A stretch of 64,000 nucleotides of DNA, from assembly GCF_014898055.3 (NCBI RefSeq), contig NW_023603184.1, positions 35,277,359 through 35,341,358 on the forward strand, read 5' to 3'. Within the stretch, counting starts at the first letter, position 1. Each line of letters begins with the position of its first letter. The notes under the pieces are model-generated. The model was given only the letters and a program-made list of their open reading frames with translations. It searched no databases and was not told the origin of the DNA. Shown here piece by piece: positions 47,454-59,181 of the stretch. The position numbers and the translations under genes are program-made. Origin of the DNA: Talpa occidentalis (taxonomy: Eukaryota; Chordata; Mammalia; Eulipotyphla; Talpidae).

Positions 47454-47715
47454 TGGGGCCTTCCTGGTGGTAAAAATGGTTAAGCACAGCATTATAAAGC
47501 AATCTGCAGCCTCTGCAGCACAAGTTCAATGCCCCGCCAGACAGGGAGCTACCCACATGGCGCAGCAGACCTCTCCTGTCTTGCCCACTGCTCCCCTCAG
47601 CAGTGTATTTCAGTCAATTCTATTCCCCACTGTCTCTGGCAAATCCTCTCATCCCCAACACACACCTGGCCTGTACCCCAGTTCTAGTATACATCAATAA
47701 ATAAATATTAAAAAA
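47454..47715 (+). mobile_element. tRNA-derived SINE (older subfamily)
   Basis: The head GGGGCCTTCCTGGTGG and full body precede a TAAATAAATATTAAAAAA tail. An exact 17-bp target-site duplication (AATAAATTTGGAAAACC) lies at 47437-47453 and 47716-47732. Confidence 0.96.
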
Positions 47716-47732
47716 AATAAATTTGGAAAACC

Positions 47733-48480
47733 CACCATGAAATATAACTTTATCCCTGTGAGAATGGCCCATATCAAAAAGAATGGAAACAAATATTGGG
47801 GACTATGTGGAGAAAAAGAACTCTCCTCCCCTGTTGGTTGGAAAGCAAGTTCATACTGGTTCTATGGAAAAAGGTGTGCAGACATCTTACAAAAATAAAA
47901 ATGCAAAACTTCCATATGACCCAACGGTATCTCTGCTTAGTAGTTATCCAAAGAATAAGAAAAATCTAATCTGAAAAGATTCATGTCCCCCTATGTTCAC
48001 AGTGGCACTAAAAACAACAGAACCAAGCTAAGTGCCCATTGACAACGATTTTATAAAGAAATTGTGCAATATATATTTAATGGAATACTACCCAACTATT
48101 AAAAACAATGAAATAGTGTCCTTTGAGACAAAATAGGTGGAACTTGAGGTCATTATGTTAAGTGAAATAAGTCAGAAAATGAAAGACGGATATCAGGTGG
48201 TTTCACTTATCTGTGAAATATAAATAATAAAAAACATACTGGAATAAACAAACCTTAGATTTAGTAAAAAATTACTGGCTACCAGAGTGAACAGGGGCTG
48301 GGGGCGGGGGCAGGGAAGAGGAGTTGGGGGAAGGAACAGAACAAGGCATTGGCACAGGGGCTTTGGTGGAGAGTGGGTGAAACGTGCATCAATGAAGGAG
48401 TAAGAACCAACCCCAAAGTTATATAGACATCTGAACAACTGATAAATTCAATAGAAGGAAAAAGGGAAGTCAATCAGACT
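47733..48480 (+). mobile_element. L1 LINE ORF2 C-terminus and 3' UTR (old)
   Basis: Sense L1: GAGAATGGCCCATATCAAAA, AACTTCCATATGACCCAACG, TTATGTTAAGTGAAATAAGT, then a G-rich stretch (CTGGGGGCGGGGGCAGG). Frames are broken. It follows another L1 end head to tail. Confidence 0.8.
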
Positions 48481-48750
48481 TTTTTTTTTAATAGTAGAGT
48501 CCTGCCTGTGTATTTTATTAATTAGAAGAGTAAATAATGAGAATGGAACACTTGAATTCTAACATTGAAATGTAACTTCTGATCTATTTCTTAATATTTG
48601 CTGTATCTGTTTTTGAAAGAAAAAATTCTTGGATAATAACATATGAAACAAATTCTGCCATTTTCTATTGATATATAACAAGCACATTTAAACAGGACTA
48701 TTCAGTACTATTATGATGAAAAAAAATTACTTCATATACATTTATAGATA

Positions 48751-49355
48751 TTTTAGCATTTTTCCTAGTCTTAGAAATATGTGTTCTTTTGTTTTAAAGA
48801 ATATGATACAATAAAAATCGAGAACACTTTTTGCACTCATTTAGCACACTAATATTTTTTGCTGATGTGAAATTCACATGCCATAACATTGTCCATTTAA
48901 ACCATCTAAAAAATATGCCTGAATGACCTTTAGGATACCCACAATGATGTTCAATCATTAGCACTTTGTAATTCCAGAAAATATCCATGTTCTCAAAAAG
49001 AAAATCTATTACCTATAATCAATCAATCAATATCGACCTGTCCCTACACCCCCAAGAAATAACTAATTTCTTTTCTGAAACAGTGGATTTACTTATTCTG
49101 AGCATTCCATACAAATGCAATCATACAACATGTATCTTTTGGGTCTGATATTTTTCATTCAGCAGAACCGTTCTTAAGTACAGCCATATAACGCACATAT
49201 CAGTACTTCATCCCTTTCATGTATGAATGATAATTGCTTGTATGGATATGTCTCAATTAGTTATTCATTCAGCAACTCATTTTAGTATTTTTCCTAGTCT
49301 TAGAAATACATGTTCTTTTGTTTTAAAGGATATGATACAATAAACATCGAGAACA
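48751..49355 (+). repeat. 76-bp direct repeat, second copy inside an L1
   Basis: The segments 48751-48826 and 49280-49355 are the same 76 bp with a few substitutions (TTTTTCCTAGTCTTAGAAAT; TTTTGTTTTAAAG; ATGATACAATAAA). The first copy borders the antisense L1; the second interrupts it. Confidence 0.9.
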
Positions 49356-49700
49356 ATAAACATCATCTGGGTTCGTTCCCTTTTTTTGGCTGATAATACT
49401 ATTATGAACATTTGTGTACAAGTCTTTTTTTGTAATATCTTCTTTCAATTATTTGAGGAATATATACGTAGAAGTTGAATTGCTGGTCACATGGTAACTA
49501 GTTTAAACATTTCTGGTACTAGCCAAGCAGTACTCCTGTAATATTTTAAATGTATAATATATACCAGCAACCTACAAGGAGTCCATTACATGCAAAATAG
49601 GGTCTTTTATTGTGGTTTTGATTTTAATTTCTGCAATGATGTTTAGCATTTCTTCATGTGCCTGCTTGCCATTGGACTCTCCTTTAAAGAAATGCTTACT
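48845..49700 (-). mobile_element. L1 LINE 3' region, antisense, interrupted
   Basis: Antisense L1M-type sequence: CCATAACATTGTCCATTTAA, AATGCAATCATACAACATGT, then after the 49280-49370 insertion TTGGCTGATAATACTATTAT and TGAATTGCTGGTCACATGG. No ORF remains. Confidence 0.75.
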
Positions 49701-49828
49701 CAAGGTCTTTATTTTAAAAAGACATGACACATTAGAAAGCAAAAGGCAAATGAAGCAAGTCCTGTACTTTCAGTAATTACATCAATGTACATGGATTAAC
49801 TCTCTAATTAAAAAGAAGAGACTGGCAG

Positions 49829-50069
49829 GCCTCCCTGGAGGCGCAACCTATGAAGCTGTCTGCAGCCACCGCAGCACGAGTCCGATCCCCGGCCAGCCAG
49901 AGAGCAACCCACATGGCGCAGCAGACCTCTCCTAACTCTACTGCTACTCCCTTCAGCAGTGTATTTCAGTCAATCTGCTTATTCTGTCTCTGGTGACTCC
50001 TCTCACTCCCCACATCTCTGGCCTGTACCCCAGTTCTTGTATGCATAAATAAATCCTAAAAGAAAAAAA
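49829..50069 (+). mobile_element. tRNA-derived SINE (older subfamily, short head)
   Basis: The A-box region is shortened (GGAGGCGCAACCTATGAAGC lacks the usual GGTTAAG segment); body and TGCATAAATAAATCC tail are complete. AGAGACTGGCAG at 49817-49828 and 50070-50081 is the exact target-site duplication. Confidence 0.95.
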
Positions 50070-50081
50070 AGAGACTGGCAG

Positions 50082-50428
50082 ATATACACCCTAATAATCT
50101 CTGTTCACCATTGTCTGGAAGGTTCAGCAAATGTAAATTAGGTAGAAATGATAAGAGTTTTCCATTTGTCCTTCCTCTAATTCCTTGAGACAAGAGGCAT
50201 CACTGTATTTTCTTTTTGATGATGATCTTTCTTATCAACGATGATTACAAACAGTAATTTCATCACTTTTCTGAAGTTTCCTTTTTTTTTTTTTTGCCAC
50301 AGATTCCTTACACTCTTTGAAAAGCTGCCCCGATGTCCATGTTCCTTAGTTCTTCTGCCATTTGCAATCATTAAGGAGTATATTGGATAATATGTGAGGA
50401 TATTACAAAAGTGAACAGCTTCACTATG
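50082..50428. other. 3' flank of OR56B1-like gene
   Basis: Probably includes its 3' UTR. A T-rich run lies at 50280-50296. Confidence 0.4.
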
Positions 50429-51388
50429 TTAGTCGCCCTTGGTGTTTAGCTTCAGAATTTTATACAAACCCTGCCTGAGCTCCTTGTTTTTGAGTGCATA
50501 CACCATGGGGTTAAGAGCAGGAGGAATGACATTGTGTAGCACATTGAGGAGAACTGGGACCAGGGGCACTGTCATTGATGCACTATGAGTGATGGAAATG
50601 ACAACAAGGACAGTGTAAAAGAAAAAGATTAGGATGAGGTGGGATGTACAGGTACTAAGGGCCTTGGATGCTGCTTCTGTTGACTTCAGCTTCAGCACAG
50701 AGTGAAGTATCAAAGCATATGATAAAATTATCAAACCGAGGTCACTTCCCATGATTGTCCAGGCCAGAAGTATCTGGTAGATGCTGTTGATTTTCCTGTC
50801 ATCACAAGATAGGCTAGTGACTCCAAGATTAGAGCATAGACAGTGCTCAATTTGGTTCTGGAAGCAGTAATGTCTCTGAGCAGCCAACACAGGCACCGGA
50901 ATGGTAAACAAACTATTCCTGATTGTCATGAGCGTGGCTGCTTTGACCACGAAAGATACGGTTATTATAGATGGATAGTGTAGTGGTCTACAAATGGCTA
51001 CATATCTATCTATAGCCATGCAGACAAAGATACCTGACTCCATGCCCACAAAACAATGTATGACATATATCTGAGCAAAGCACTCCGGGAGACTGATGGC
51101 CTTAGCATTGAACCATAAAATGGCCAAGATCTTGGGCATGATGGTGGTAGCCAGGCCCATGTCTACCACGGCCAGGATGGCTAGGAAATGGTACATAGGC
51201 TGGTGCAGTGCTGCTTCTTGACTGATGATAATCAGGATAAGGATGTTGGCACTGAGAGCTAAGAGGTAGAGCAGAGCCAGGGGCAGGGAGAGCCAGTGCT
51301 GCCAGCTGTGAATGCCTGGAAATCCCATCAGAATGAATTCAGAAAACTGGAAATTAGAGCTGTTGGAATCTCTAAGATCCTGGAACAT
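50429..51388 (-). CDS. OR56B1: olfactory receptor, OR56B1-like
   Basis: This is an intact class I odorant receptor of 319 residues, clearly of a different family from its OR52 neighbours. It has a sequon at N9 (NSSN), the OR56-type leader [22 protein letters not shown] instead of GN in TM1 (47-48, usual for OR56), [10 protein letters not shown] at 61-70, C103, [11 protein letters not shown] at 126-136, an ECL2 with [19 protein letters not shown] and a fourth cysteine at 195, KALSTCTSH at 242-250, and [12 protein letters not shown] near 288-299. The whole chain resembles remembered human OR56B1, which in human also lies next to OR52N4. An O/E-type palindrome lies 1.0 kb upstream (52403-52412). 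No defects are seen. The start is the first in-frame methionine and gives a normal N-terminal length. Confidence 0.95.
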   Translation of the reverse strand: MFQDLRDSNSSNFQFSEFILMGFPGIHSWQHWLSLPLALLYLLALSANILILIIISQEAALHQPMYHFLAILAVVDMGLATTIMPKILAILWFNAKAISLPECFAQIYVIHCFVGMESGIFVCMAIDRYVAICRPLHYPSIITVSFVVKAATLMTIRNSLFTIPVPVLAAQRHYCFQNQIEHCLCSNLGVTSLSCDDRKINSIYQILLAWTIMGSDLGLIILSYALILHSVLKLKSTEAASKALSTCTSHLILIFFFYTVLVVISITHSASMTVPLVPVLLNVLHNVIPPALNPMVYALKNKELRQGLYKILKLNTKGD

Positions 51389-51544
51389 CCTTTAATAAAA
51401 AGAAAAATATTCAAGTGTATAATTCTTGACAATCTCTCTGACATAGTTTAAAAATATGTGAACCTGGTCCATGTTTAAAGAGGGAGATTCTTCATTAGTT
51501 TCATCTCTCCACTAACATTAATCAGATATTTCTAAGGAAGCTTG

Positions 51545-51625
51545 AACTGTGGGGGCACATACTATGTGTTAACTCAGTTCATCCTCACGAAAACTCTATA
51601 AGGCAAGTCAAATTCTCTATTCTAT
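51545..51625 (-). mobile_element. MIR relic
   Basis: ACTATGTGTTAACTCAGTTC, CTCACGAAAACTCTATAAGG: a diverged antisense MIR core. Confidence 0.5.
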
Positions 51626-52149
51626 TTTGTGCCTTCCCATACTTACTTCAATTATCAACTTCTTCAGGAACAATCCAATTCTTGTTAGAGAGGATAAAGA
51701 GCCTTACTTGAAATTTTCTTAATATGGTGTAATTGGAAAAGTGACAATCTTTGTTGGTAAAGATGGGCCTTTTTTCAATATAGCATCATGTTATAAAAAC
51801 CTATTTATATTATCGAATAAAGCATAGCTTAACCAAATATTTAATATTTGGGTTTATTTATATGTGTATTTGCAGTGTGTAGGAAGACATCATCCATTTA
51901 TTAGCTATTAATAGATGTTACTGAGTGGATGAACTCAGTATGAAATTAATGAATAAGTGAATCAGTTTAATAATAGGTTTCAAGGATTGTTACACTATAT
52001 TCCAAATATCATTTTTTTGTAAAGCATAAAGGAACTACCAGAAGAAACAAAACTATACCTATTTTATAAATCAAAATAAAACTTAAGTTTCTATAAGAAA
52101 AAACATCTTTTATCATAAAATAGAAAAATTTAGCTCACTCCAATTTAGC

Positions 52150-53140
52150 TTACTACTAATACTAACAATGAAAACCCTGTCGCTAGTCCCACTTTTTATA
52201 TCTTTAATACCTTAGTTTCTTGATACAAAACAGTGAACTGCATATAATGGGGTCCAGATATTCTGGATTTTGGTCCAAAAAATCACAAGTCGACTATATG
52301 AAACATACACTTATGCATACACTTACATAGCGTCCAGTCTCTAAATCCGTCGATATTTGTACTACTGAAGAGAGATCTTTAATAAAAAGTGTGCCTTATG
52401 TATCCCAAGGGAATATTGCACAACATTGCAGACACAGATGTGGGTGTGTAATCAACTTAGTCCCTATGGAGGAGGAAAATGAGTGAGAGCTCATTCTTAC
52501 CACCTGTAAAGACATATTTAAGAGAATCATTTCATATAAATGTATCTATGTCTGCGTCTTTGCATGCAAGCAAGTATATACAGAGACAAGAGTGAGCACC
52601 ACAATATTTAATAAATATTAGCAGTTAGGACTCTTTATTGAAGAGTTTGGTTTCTTTCTGTCAGTTTCTGAAGAGACAAGTTAAAAGTACTTATAAAGAC
52701 TCATAATGTTTCAATCACTCTCAAAAATATTCATCCATATGTTCCTTTATTTGGTTATTTAGTTTTTCATGTGAGAATGATGAATATATTGACATTGTAG
52801 AATTTCAAGTTTATTTTGTATATATATTGAGTTAGGAATATCTGGGACCCCAAATTTTGAGCTAATTATAGTGGTGATAATAACAATAGTAATAGTAAAA
52901 AACAAACAAGCACAATTAGTGAGTTTAGTTTTATATTCCTTTATTATATAATAAACATGATGTCTACATATTTTTAGTAATTTAAAAATAAAAATGAGCT
53001 TTGAAAATGATAAATTGAACCTTTAAATAAAAAAGGGTTAAACAACTACATATACTTCACATATATTTTCTATATGTTTTTGAAAAGTTTGGACAATACC
53101 ATATTAAAACATAAATTCTGCAATTCTCAACTGACATTAT
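52150..53140. repeat. paralogous upstream block, copy 1 (with 59660-60740)
   Basis: Collinear stretches are shared with 59660-60740: CGCTAGTCCCAC/TGCTAGTCCCAAC, AATACCTTAGTTT, TTTGTACTACTGAA/TCTGTACTACTGAA, AAAGACATATTTAAG/GAAGATATTTAAGTG, ATATATTGAGTTAGGAATA/ATATATTAGGTTAGGAATA. The similarity is diverged but ordered, and this copy lies just upstream of the OR56B1-like gene. Confidence 0.7.
52403..52412. promoter_or_regulatory. candidate O/E (EBF) site upstream of OR56B1-like gene
   Basis: TCCCAAGGGA, in the context TATCCCAAGGGAATA, is a full palindromic Olf1/EBF core 1.0 kb 5' of the minus-strand CDS. The paralogous block at 59660-60740 has the degraded counterpart TCTCAGGGGGA, so the site is a plausible receptor promoter element within the duplicated block. 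Confidence 0.45.
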
Positions 53141-53670
53141 ACAATAAGTACATTTAAATCATATGATTAGTGATATCATTTTCAACCACATCAAAAAGAA
53201 TGAAACACCTAGGAAGAAACTTAAATACACAGCACAAAATAAAACATGAAACTGATCATAAGCATAGCCAGGAATGTTCATAACCAGCAGTGTCAACCCA
53301 GTGAAACAGCCAAATTTAGTATATTAACTAAACCTGTTGCTAAAGCACTATTAGACAAAATTCAGGCATAGGCCAAATGGTTCGATGCAAGGCCCACTTA
53401 GACTCCATAGTTCTCTGATCTATGCTTTAGTTCTCTGATTTAACTATATCCCTTTAGTTCACAGATCTCTGACAACATGAGAATAAAAAAACAAATTAAG
53501 AAAATTAAATCCAAAAATTATTTGGTGTTTTCCAGGGATGGGGATAGGAAGCAAAGGGAAGTCTTTCAGTGGATCTAGAGTGTCAGTTGCAAGATGAAAA
53601 GTTCTAAAACTGTTCCACACCAGTGTGAATATAATTAACTATTATACCGCATACTTAAAAAGTTAATATG
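53141..53670. other. intergenic, no gene recognised
   Basis: AT-rich. 53400-53460 has a repeated TAGTTCTCTGAT motif. Confidence 0.35.
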
Positions 53671-53949
53671 GGGCCTCCCGGGTGGCGCAGCGGTTGAGCG
53701 CTAGGTTGCGAAGCTGCCCAAAGCCTCTGCGGCGCCGGTTCGATCCCCAGCTGCTCCCCAGTCACCAGAGGAGGGTCCCACATGGCGTGCAGACCTCTCC
53801 TGCCGCCCGCTGCTCCCCTCAGCAGTGTACTTCAGTCCTTCTGCCTGCTCTGCTCCCCGCTCTGGCTCTGGTGAATTCTCTCACCCTCCCGCCCTTCTGA
53901 CTATACCCAGCGCTTGTATAAATAAATAAATAAATCTTTTTTAAAAAGT
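53671..53949 (+). mobile_element. tRNA-derived SINE (GC-rich younger subfamily)
   Basis: A complete copy with GGGCCTCCCGGGTGGCGCAG head, GGTTCGATCCC B box, a GC-rich body and TATAAATAAATAAATAAATC tail. AGTTAATATG at 53661-53670 and 53950-53959 is the target-site duplication. Confidence 0.96.
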
Positions 53950-54059
53950 AGTTAATATGGTAATTTTTATGTTATTCTTTTTTTTAATGCTTAATAGACT
54001 TTTCCAATGAAACTACCTTACTGTGAAGAGTGCATTTTTAAGTAAAAATTCCCTTTTAA

Positions 54060-54900
54060 GACTATTCAGATTATATCTCTCCCTTGAGTAATTTGTGGTA
54101 GTTTTTATTTTCTGAGGAATTGGTTCACTGCATCTTAGTTATCAAATGTTTTTGGTTCGAGTCTTCCATAGTATTCTTTTATTATTTTTTCATGTCTTCA
54201 TAGTCCAATATGACATTCCATTTCATTCCCAGTATCATTAATTTGTTTTTACTCTTTTTTCCTTGTTGCTATTGCTAGAGGTTCTAATAATTTTTTGAAA
54301 TAACACGCTCTAAGCTTTAAGGTTTTCTCTTTAGTTTTCCATTCTCAATTTCATTGATTTCTGCCCTATTCTTTATTTTGTCCTTCTTTTACTAGCTTTG
54401 TGTTTATTTTCTCATTTTTCCCAAGATTTCTTAGGTAGGAGTTTAGATTATTGCTTGGAGACTTTCTTTCTTTTCTAATATATGTAGTCAATTCTCTAAA
54501 GTACTCTTTCAACAATACTTTAGTGTGTTCCAGAATTTTTCATGTATTTATTTTTATTCAGTCAGTGTATCTTTTATTTCCTTTAAGACTTGCTCTTTGA
54601 TTCATTTTGATCTATTTATAGTGTTTTTACAGTGTATTTCTTTGCACAGATTCTTCAGGAGTTGTGCTATATCTCATATTTATATCCATAACTTATTGAG
54701 GTCTCCTGAAATCATTAATTTTCCAGTGCGAGTGATGTATGAAAACTGTATCCTCTGATATATCTTTTCATTCTATCTCATTTGCAGTTCTCTTAAATCT
54801 TTCAACATACATTGGAGCCATATCAGCAGTTATACTTATGCTCCTTCAATAGTAAAACATGACTTAGAAAATTGAAAATGAGAAGAAAACTTCCTTTTCT
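54060..54900 (-). mobile_element. degraded L1 ORF2, antisense
   Basis: TTTCATTGATTTCTGCCCTA, CCTTCTTTTACTAGCTTTGT, AAGACTTGCTCTTTGATTCA and TTTTGATCTATTTATAG are diverged antisense ORF2 phrases in the expected order. Confidence 0.65.
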
Positions 54901-54958
54901 TTATCCACTTCTTATTGCTTACTATTTCTCTTCTTTCTAGATCCCAAGCTTTCTTCTT

Positions 54959-55234
54959 CTTTTTCTTTTTTAAGATTTATTTATTTATTAATACAAGAAC
55001 TGGGGTACAGGCCAGATTCGTGGGAGGGTGAGAGGACTCACCAGAGACAGAGCGGAGAACAGAACAGGCAGACTGACAAAATACACTGCCGAGGGGAGCA
55101 GTGGGCAAGACAGGAGAGGTCTGCCGTGCCATGTGGGACCCTCGCCCGCCAGCCAGGATCAAACCCGCCCTGCAGAGCCTGCGGACAGCTTCACAGCGCT
55201 GTGCTCAACCACCTGCGCCAGCAGGGGAGGCCCA
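54959..55234 (-). mobile_element. tRNA-derived SINE
   Basis: A full-length reverse-orientation copy (GGGCCTCCCCTGCTGGCGCAG-like head). It is flanked by CCAAGCTTTCTTCTT (54944) and CCAAGTTTTCTTCTT (55235), one mismatch. Confidence 0.93.
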
Positions 55235-55784
55235 CCAAGTTTTCTTCTTTTATCCATTGACTGTTTATACAATTTCCCTTGACCATGTAAGCAGTTCTCT
55301 AAAGGAAACATGGCCAGATGACTAACCTATATGCAAATTACAATCCTGAGACTGAAACCTAATTAGATTAATGACCTCATGGGGTATTCACTAGCTTCTC
55401 CACAAAGAAAATGATACTGAGAAATTAGAGAAATTTTGGTAATATAGCCATATTTTCCAGAGAAAAGTAACAATTGTCTTTCAGACTGAAAATTTCAATC
55501 ACTATTTGGAATAAAAAAACAAACAAGTGAAAATGTGACAACAGATAATTTCTTTCTGGTTTGTTCTTTTTTTTATGATTTACTCAGTTTCTGATTATTA
55601 TTATTTATTCTGGAAACTTGCATTAATGATGAGACTTAGTCCACAGGGATGAGGAGGATAGAAGAAAATTCACAGAGAGATTTGGGGCAGGGGCATGTCC
55701 ATGATTTGGGGAATCTGAAGACACTGAATGCCCCGTTCAACACCTTCCATTGTGCTGAGCAAAATGAGTCTCTTGAAAAGGCAT
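55235..55784. other. intergenic, no gene recognised
   Basis: AT-rich DNA without a recognised element. Confidence 0.4.
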
Positions 55785-55975
55785 CACTACTTGGCTATTA
55801 TGAATAATGTGCTATGAACTTAGGAGTACATAAATCTTTTCATATTAGTATTTTTTATTCTGTAGGTAGTAAATACCTAACAGTAGTGTTGCTGGATCAT
55901 ATGGTATTTCAATTTTTTTTTTTTGAGGAATCTTCATGACACTTTCTATAGTGGCTCCACCAAATTACATTCCAA
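55785..55975 (-). mobile_element. L1 fragment, antisense
   Basis: TTGGCTATTATGAATAATGT, GTTGCTGGATCATATGGTAT and CTATAGTGGCTCCACCAAAT are typical antisense L1 ORF2 phrases. Confidence 0.75.
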
Positions 55976-56169
55976 GCAAAAATTGGTGGGTGAGCAAGCC
56001 ATGTACACATAAGGAGCTGTGCAGTGGTCCTCCCAACATTGCATGGTTATGGAGACTAGTGGCAAATCATTAAAACTTAAAAAAAAAAAAGGCATCCTTA
56101 GACTCTTATAAGATAGGCAATAGAAATATTACCTTTTCTTTTCCATTTCTTCCCTGGAAATTATTCTTG

Positions 56170-57138
56170 TCATGTACTACGTGATTTTATATCCTTAGAA
56201 CCAGAAAGCATTCTTATGATACAATCACGTATCTGCTTGGTTTTAACTCCATAGACAATAGGATTCATAGTGGGAGGCAAGAGAAGATAAATATTGGCCA
56301 CGATGATGTGGCAAGATGGAGGGATTGTGTGGCTTCCGAAGCGGTTAAAAAAGAAACAGAACAAAGCGGGGCTATAGGAGAAAACAATGGCACAGATGTG
56401 GGCAGTGCAGGTGCTGAAGGCCTTCTGCCGAGCATCTGCTGAGGAGAGGCTGATCACTGCCCGCAGGATCATGGTGTAGGAGACTGTGATACACAGGATG
56501 TCAAAGCCCCCAATCAGGAGGACAACCGTTAAGCCATAGATAATGTTGGCCTTGATATTTCCACAAGATAACTTGGCTACAGAGAGCTGGTCACAGTAGG
56601 TATGGTGTATTATATTACCTCGGCAGTAGGGCAGTCTTCTGGTGATGAAAATCAAGGGGATGACAAGCAAAACTGCTCTCAGGAAAGTGGCAAGGCTAAC
56701 CTTGGCAATGACTGGGTTGGTGAGGATAGTGGAATAGCGCAGAGGGTAACAGATGGCCATGTAGCGGTCCAGAGCCATGAGCATGAGCACCCCGGACTCC
56801 ATGCCTGTGAAGCTGTGGATGAAGAACATCTGGACCAGGCATTCTTCAAAGCTGATTTCCTTGAGATGAAACCAGAAGATGCAAAGAGTTTTAGGTATTG
56901 AACAAGAGCACATGACGAGGTCAGTTAGGGAAAGCATGGCCAAGAAGTAGTACATGGACCTGTGCAGGGAGTCCTCATAGAAGATAAGGTAGAGGAGTCC
57001 ACAGTTCCCTACCATAGCCACCACATACATGGAGCAAAATGGGAAGGAAATCCAAAGATGAATATCTTCCAGTCCTGGGATCCCATTAAGAATGAATGAG
57101 TCTGGGGTCACATCTGTTTGGTTCCGCATTCTCACCAC
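56170..57138 (-). CDS. OR52N4-like: olfactory receptor, OR52N4-like (copy with unusual residues)
   Basis: An intact 322-residue class I odorant receptor. It has a sequon at N6 (NQTD), GN at 44-45, C100 before TM3, ALDRYMAICYPL around 122-133, ECL2 cysteines 172, 182 and 192, KAFSTCTAH at 239-247 and PPTMNPIVYG at 288-297. Compared with its sister at 62773-63741 it carries several changes at usually fixed sites: SMYYFLA instead of PMYYFLA (position 61), M127 in DRYMAIC, HHTYCDQLSVAKL instead of PHTYCDHMSVAKL, and FFFNRFG instead of FFSHRFG. The reading frame is open, so it may be functional with relaxed constraint. M1 or M4 could be the start. The sister's flanks are also similar (an L2-like fragment 150-250 bp upstream of each), so the pair arose by tandem duplication. 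Confidence 0.94.
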   Translation of the reverse strand: MVRMRNQTDVTPDSFILNGIPGLEDIHLWISFPFCSMYVVAMVGNCGLLYLIFYEDSLHRSMYYFLAMLSLTDLVMCSCSIPKTLCIFWFHLKEISFEECLVQMFFIHSFTGMESGVLMLMALDRYMAICYPLRYSTILTNPVIAKVSLATFLRAVLLVIPLIFITRRLPYCRGNIIHHTYCDQLSVAKLSCGNIKANIIYGLTVVLLIGGFDILCITVSYTMILRAVISLSSADARQKAFSTCTAHICAIVFSYSPALFCFFFNRFGSHTIPPSCHIIVANIYLLLPPTMNPIVYGVKTKQIRDCIIRMLSGSKDIKSRST

Positions 57139-58903
57139 TAGGCAGGTAAAATCATTAAAAAGCTTGTAGAGTTTTAGTTGTGTTTCTGTTAGTTTTTGAC
57201 TCTCCTAGATTTGAAAAAAATAGAAAAAAAGTATCTCAGCTAGATTCTCTTTGTGTCTCTTTTTCTCGCTGTCCCTCATATCTGCTAAATATTTCATCTG
57301 ATTATTGAAGCACCAAAATGTTAAATGCCAGAAAATGTTTACTTAAGCATTGTTTAAGCAAGTATGGATTTTTTAATTCATTAATTTATCAATCTATTCA
57401 ATAACTACACATTTTGCACCTATTATGTTCCAGATTCTATCACTGATATTTTGCTACATCATTTTAAAGCAAAAAGACATAGATTTTTTTTTTATTTATA
57501 ACCAATTGTAATTACCCTATGACCTTTCTGACTAATTTTTGTTATAATATCTTGTTTAAAAATAAATTACTGTGCACCTCACCTTTGGGTGGTTTCTTAT
57601 GGGAAATCTCATTGATAACCACTCCAGTGATACAATCATTAAGTTTAATATGCATTTATTAATGTTCTTCTTCATTAACACATAATATTTGTTTAATATA
57701 TATACCAGTTACAGTTTAAGCATTTTATAATATTAACTCATTTAATCTCACTACAAGCCCAGGAAGTATTCTTATTAACCTGTACTGTACAATTAAGTAA
57801 ATGGAGGATATATATAGATGAGGTTTCTTCATATATGAATTCCAGAGGCACTTCAATTTCCTAACTGTGGGTGGATACAAGAAGGGGACCATTCTGAAGA
57901 TAGAGTGCCAATCTCTAAAGTCTCATAATAAAATTTGCAAATTTTTAAGCTTATAAAGAATAAGTTATTGATAAAATCAATTTCTTTCACTATTTTAACA
58001 TCATGGTATGGAAATATTATGTTATTGAATTATCCACATTTAATGAACCATTACTACTTAGGACAGATTGTATTTTAAACTTGTAGTATATAGAAGACAC
58101 TTCGTATATGTTAGATGTAAATAAGTATTTTTGGATGAATGAATCATGTCTTATTCTTGCCTGTACTGTGGTCTAAATATCCTTACTTGGAAAGCACAGA
58201 GGAACCATAAGAAGAAATAAATCTATAGTGTCTACTTCATGAATCACCAGAATTATAAATTGAAGAAAACCATCATGAAAAATGTACTACGGATATACAA
58301 CATAAGAGTTCTGTTTCCATTGACATCAAAAATGCCACCACGGTTCTTTCTATAGGTGTGTAAATGTATTCACTATATTGAAAACAGTATTTTATTGTTC
58401 AGATTAATTTCATAGATATTATTAAAAGAGATAAAAATCATAATATGTATATATGTTCCTAAGCCTATATGTATAAAATTATTGAAGTAAATCAACATTT
58501 AAAATAATTTTTGATAAATGTTTGGCCATAATACACTAGATTATCATAAGTTATTTAAAATATGGTATTGCTATTCATTTCTCCTTCATACATTTGAACT
58601 AAACATGACTTTTTTGTTACATAATACATTTAGATCCTATCTTTATTACATATGTGAGCATGATTAAATATCCATGTTTATACCAATGCAATGTAGTTTT
58701 AACCACAAAATAATAAGACATTTTCTTAAAAAAAAATTAGATGACTTCAATGCATCATAATTCAAATTTTCTTGCATGGAAATTGAGGTTGTGAGTAATG
58801 ACAAGTGGATAGGAATGGGAACATAGCACATGAATATCATCATTTAAAAGGCACAACTTTGATATACTCTGTTACATGTTTCCATTTTCAAAACCCATAT
58901 ATA
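57139..58903. other. intergenic upstream of first OR52N4-like gene
   Basis: There is an L2-like relic at 57375-57455 (TATTCAATAACTACACATTT, CCTATTATGTTCCAGATTC) and a MIR-like antisense stretch at 57705-57800. Part (57960-58260) resembles 51790-52100 upstream of the OR56B1-like gene. No other gene. Confidence 0.45.
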
Positions 58904-59181
58904 GGGCCTCCCCGTTGGAGCAGTGGTTGAGCGCTGGGTTGCGAAGCTGCCCAAAGCCTCTGCAGCCCTGGTTCGATCCCCGGCTGCTCCCCGGCCACCA
59001 GAGGAGGGTCCCACATGGCGCGCAGACCTCTCCTGCCGCCCGCTGCTCCCCTCAGCAGTGTACTTCGGTCCTTCTGCCTGCTCTGCTCCCCGCTCTGGCT
59101 CTGGTGAATTCTCTCACCCTCCCGCACTTCTGACTGTACCCAGTGCTTGTATAAATAAATAAATAAATCTTTAAAAAAAAA
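58904..59181 (+). mobile_element. tRNA-derived SINE (GC-rich younger subfamily)
   Basis: A complete copy (GGGCCTCCCCGTTGGAGCAG head; TATAAATAAATAAATAAATC tail). It is flanked by AAACCCATATATA before and AAACTCATATATA after, one mismatch. Confidence 0.96.
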
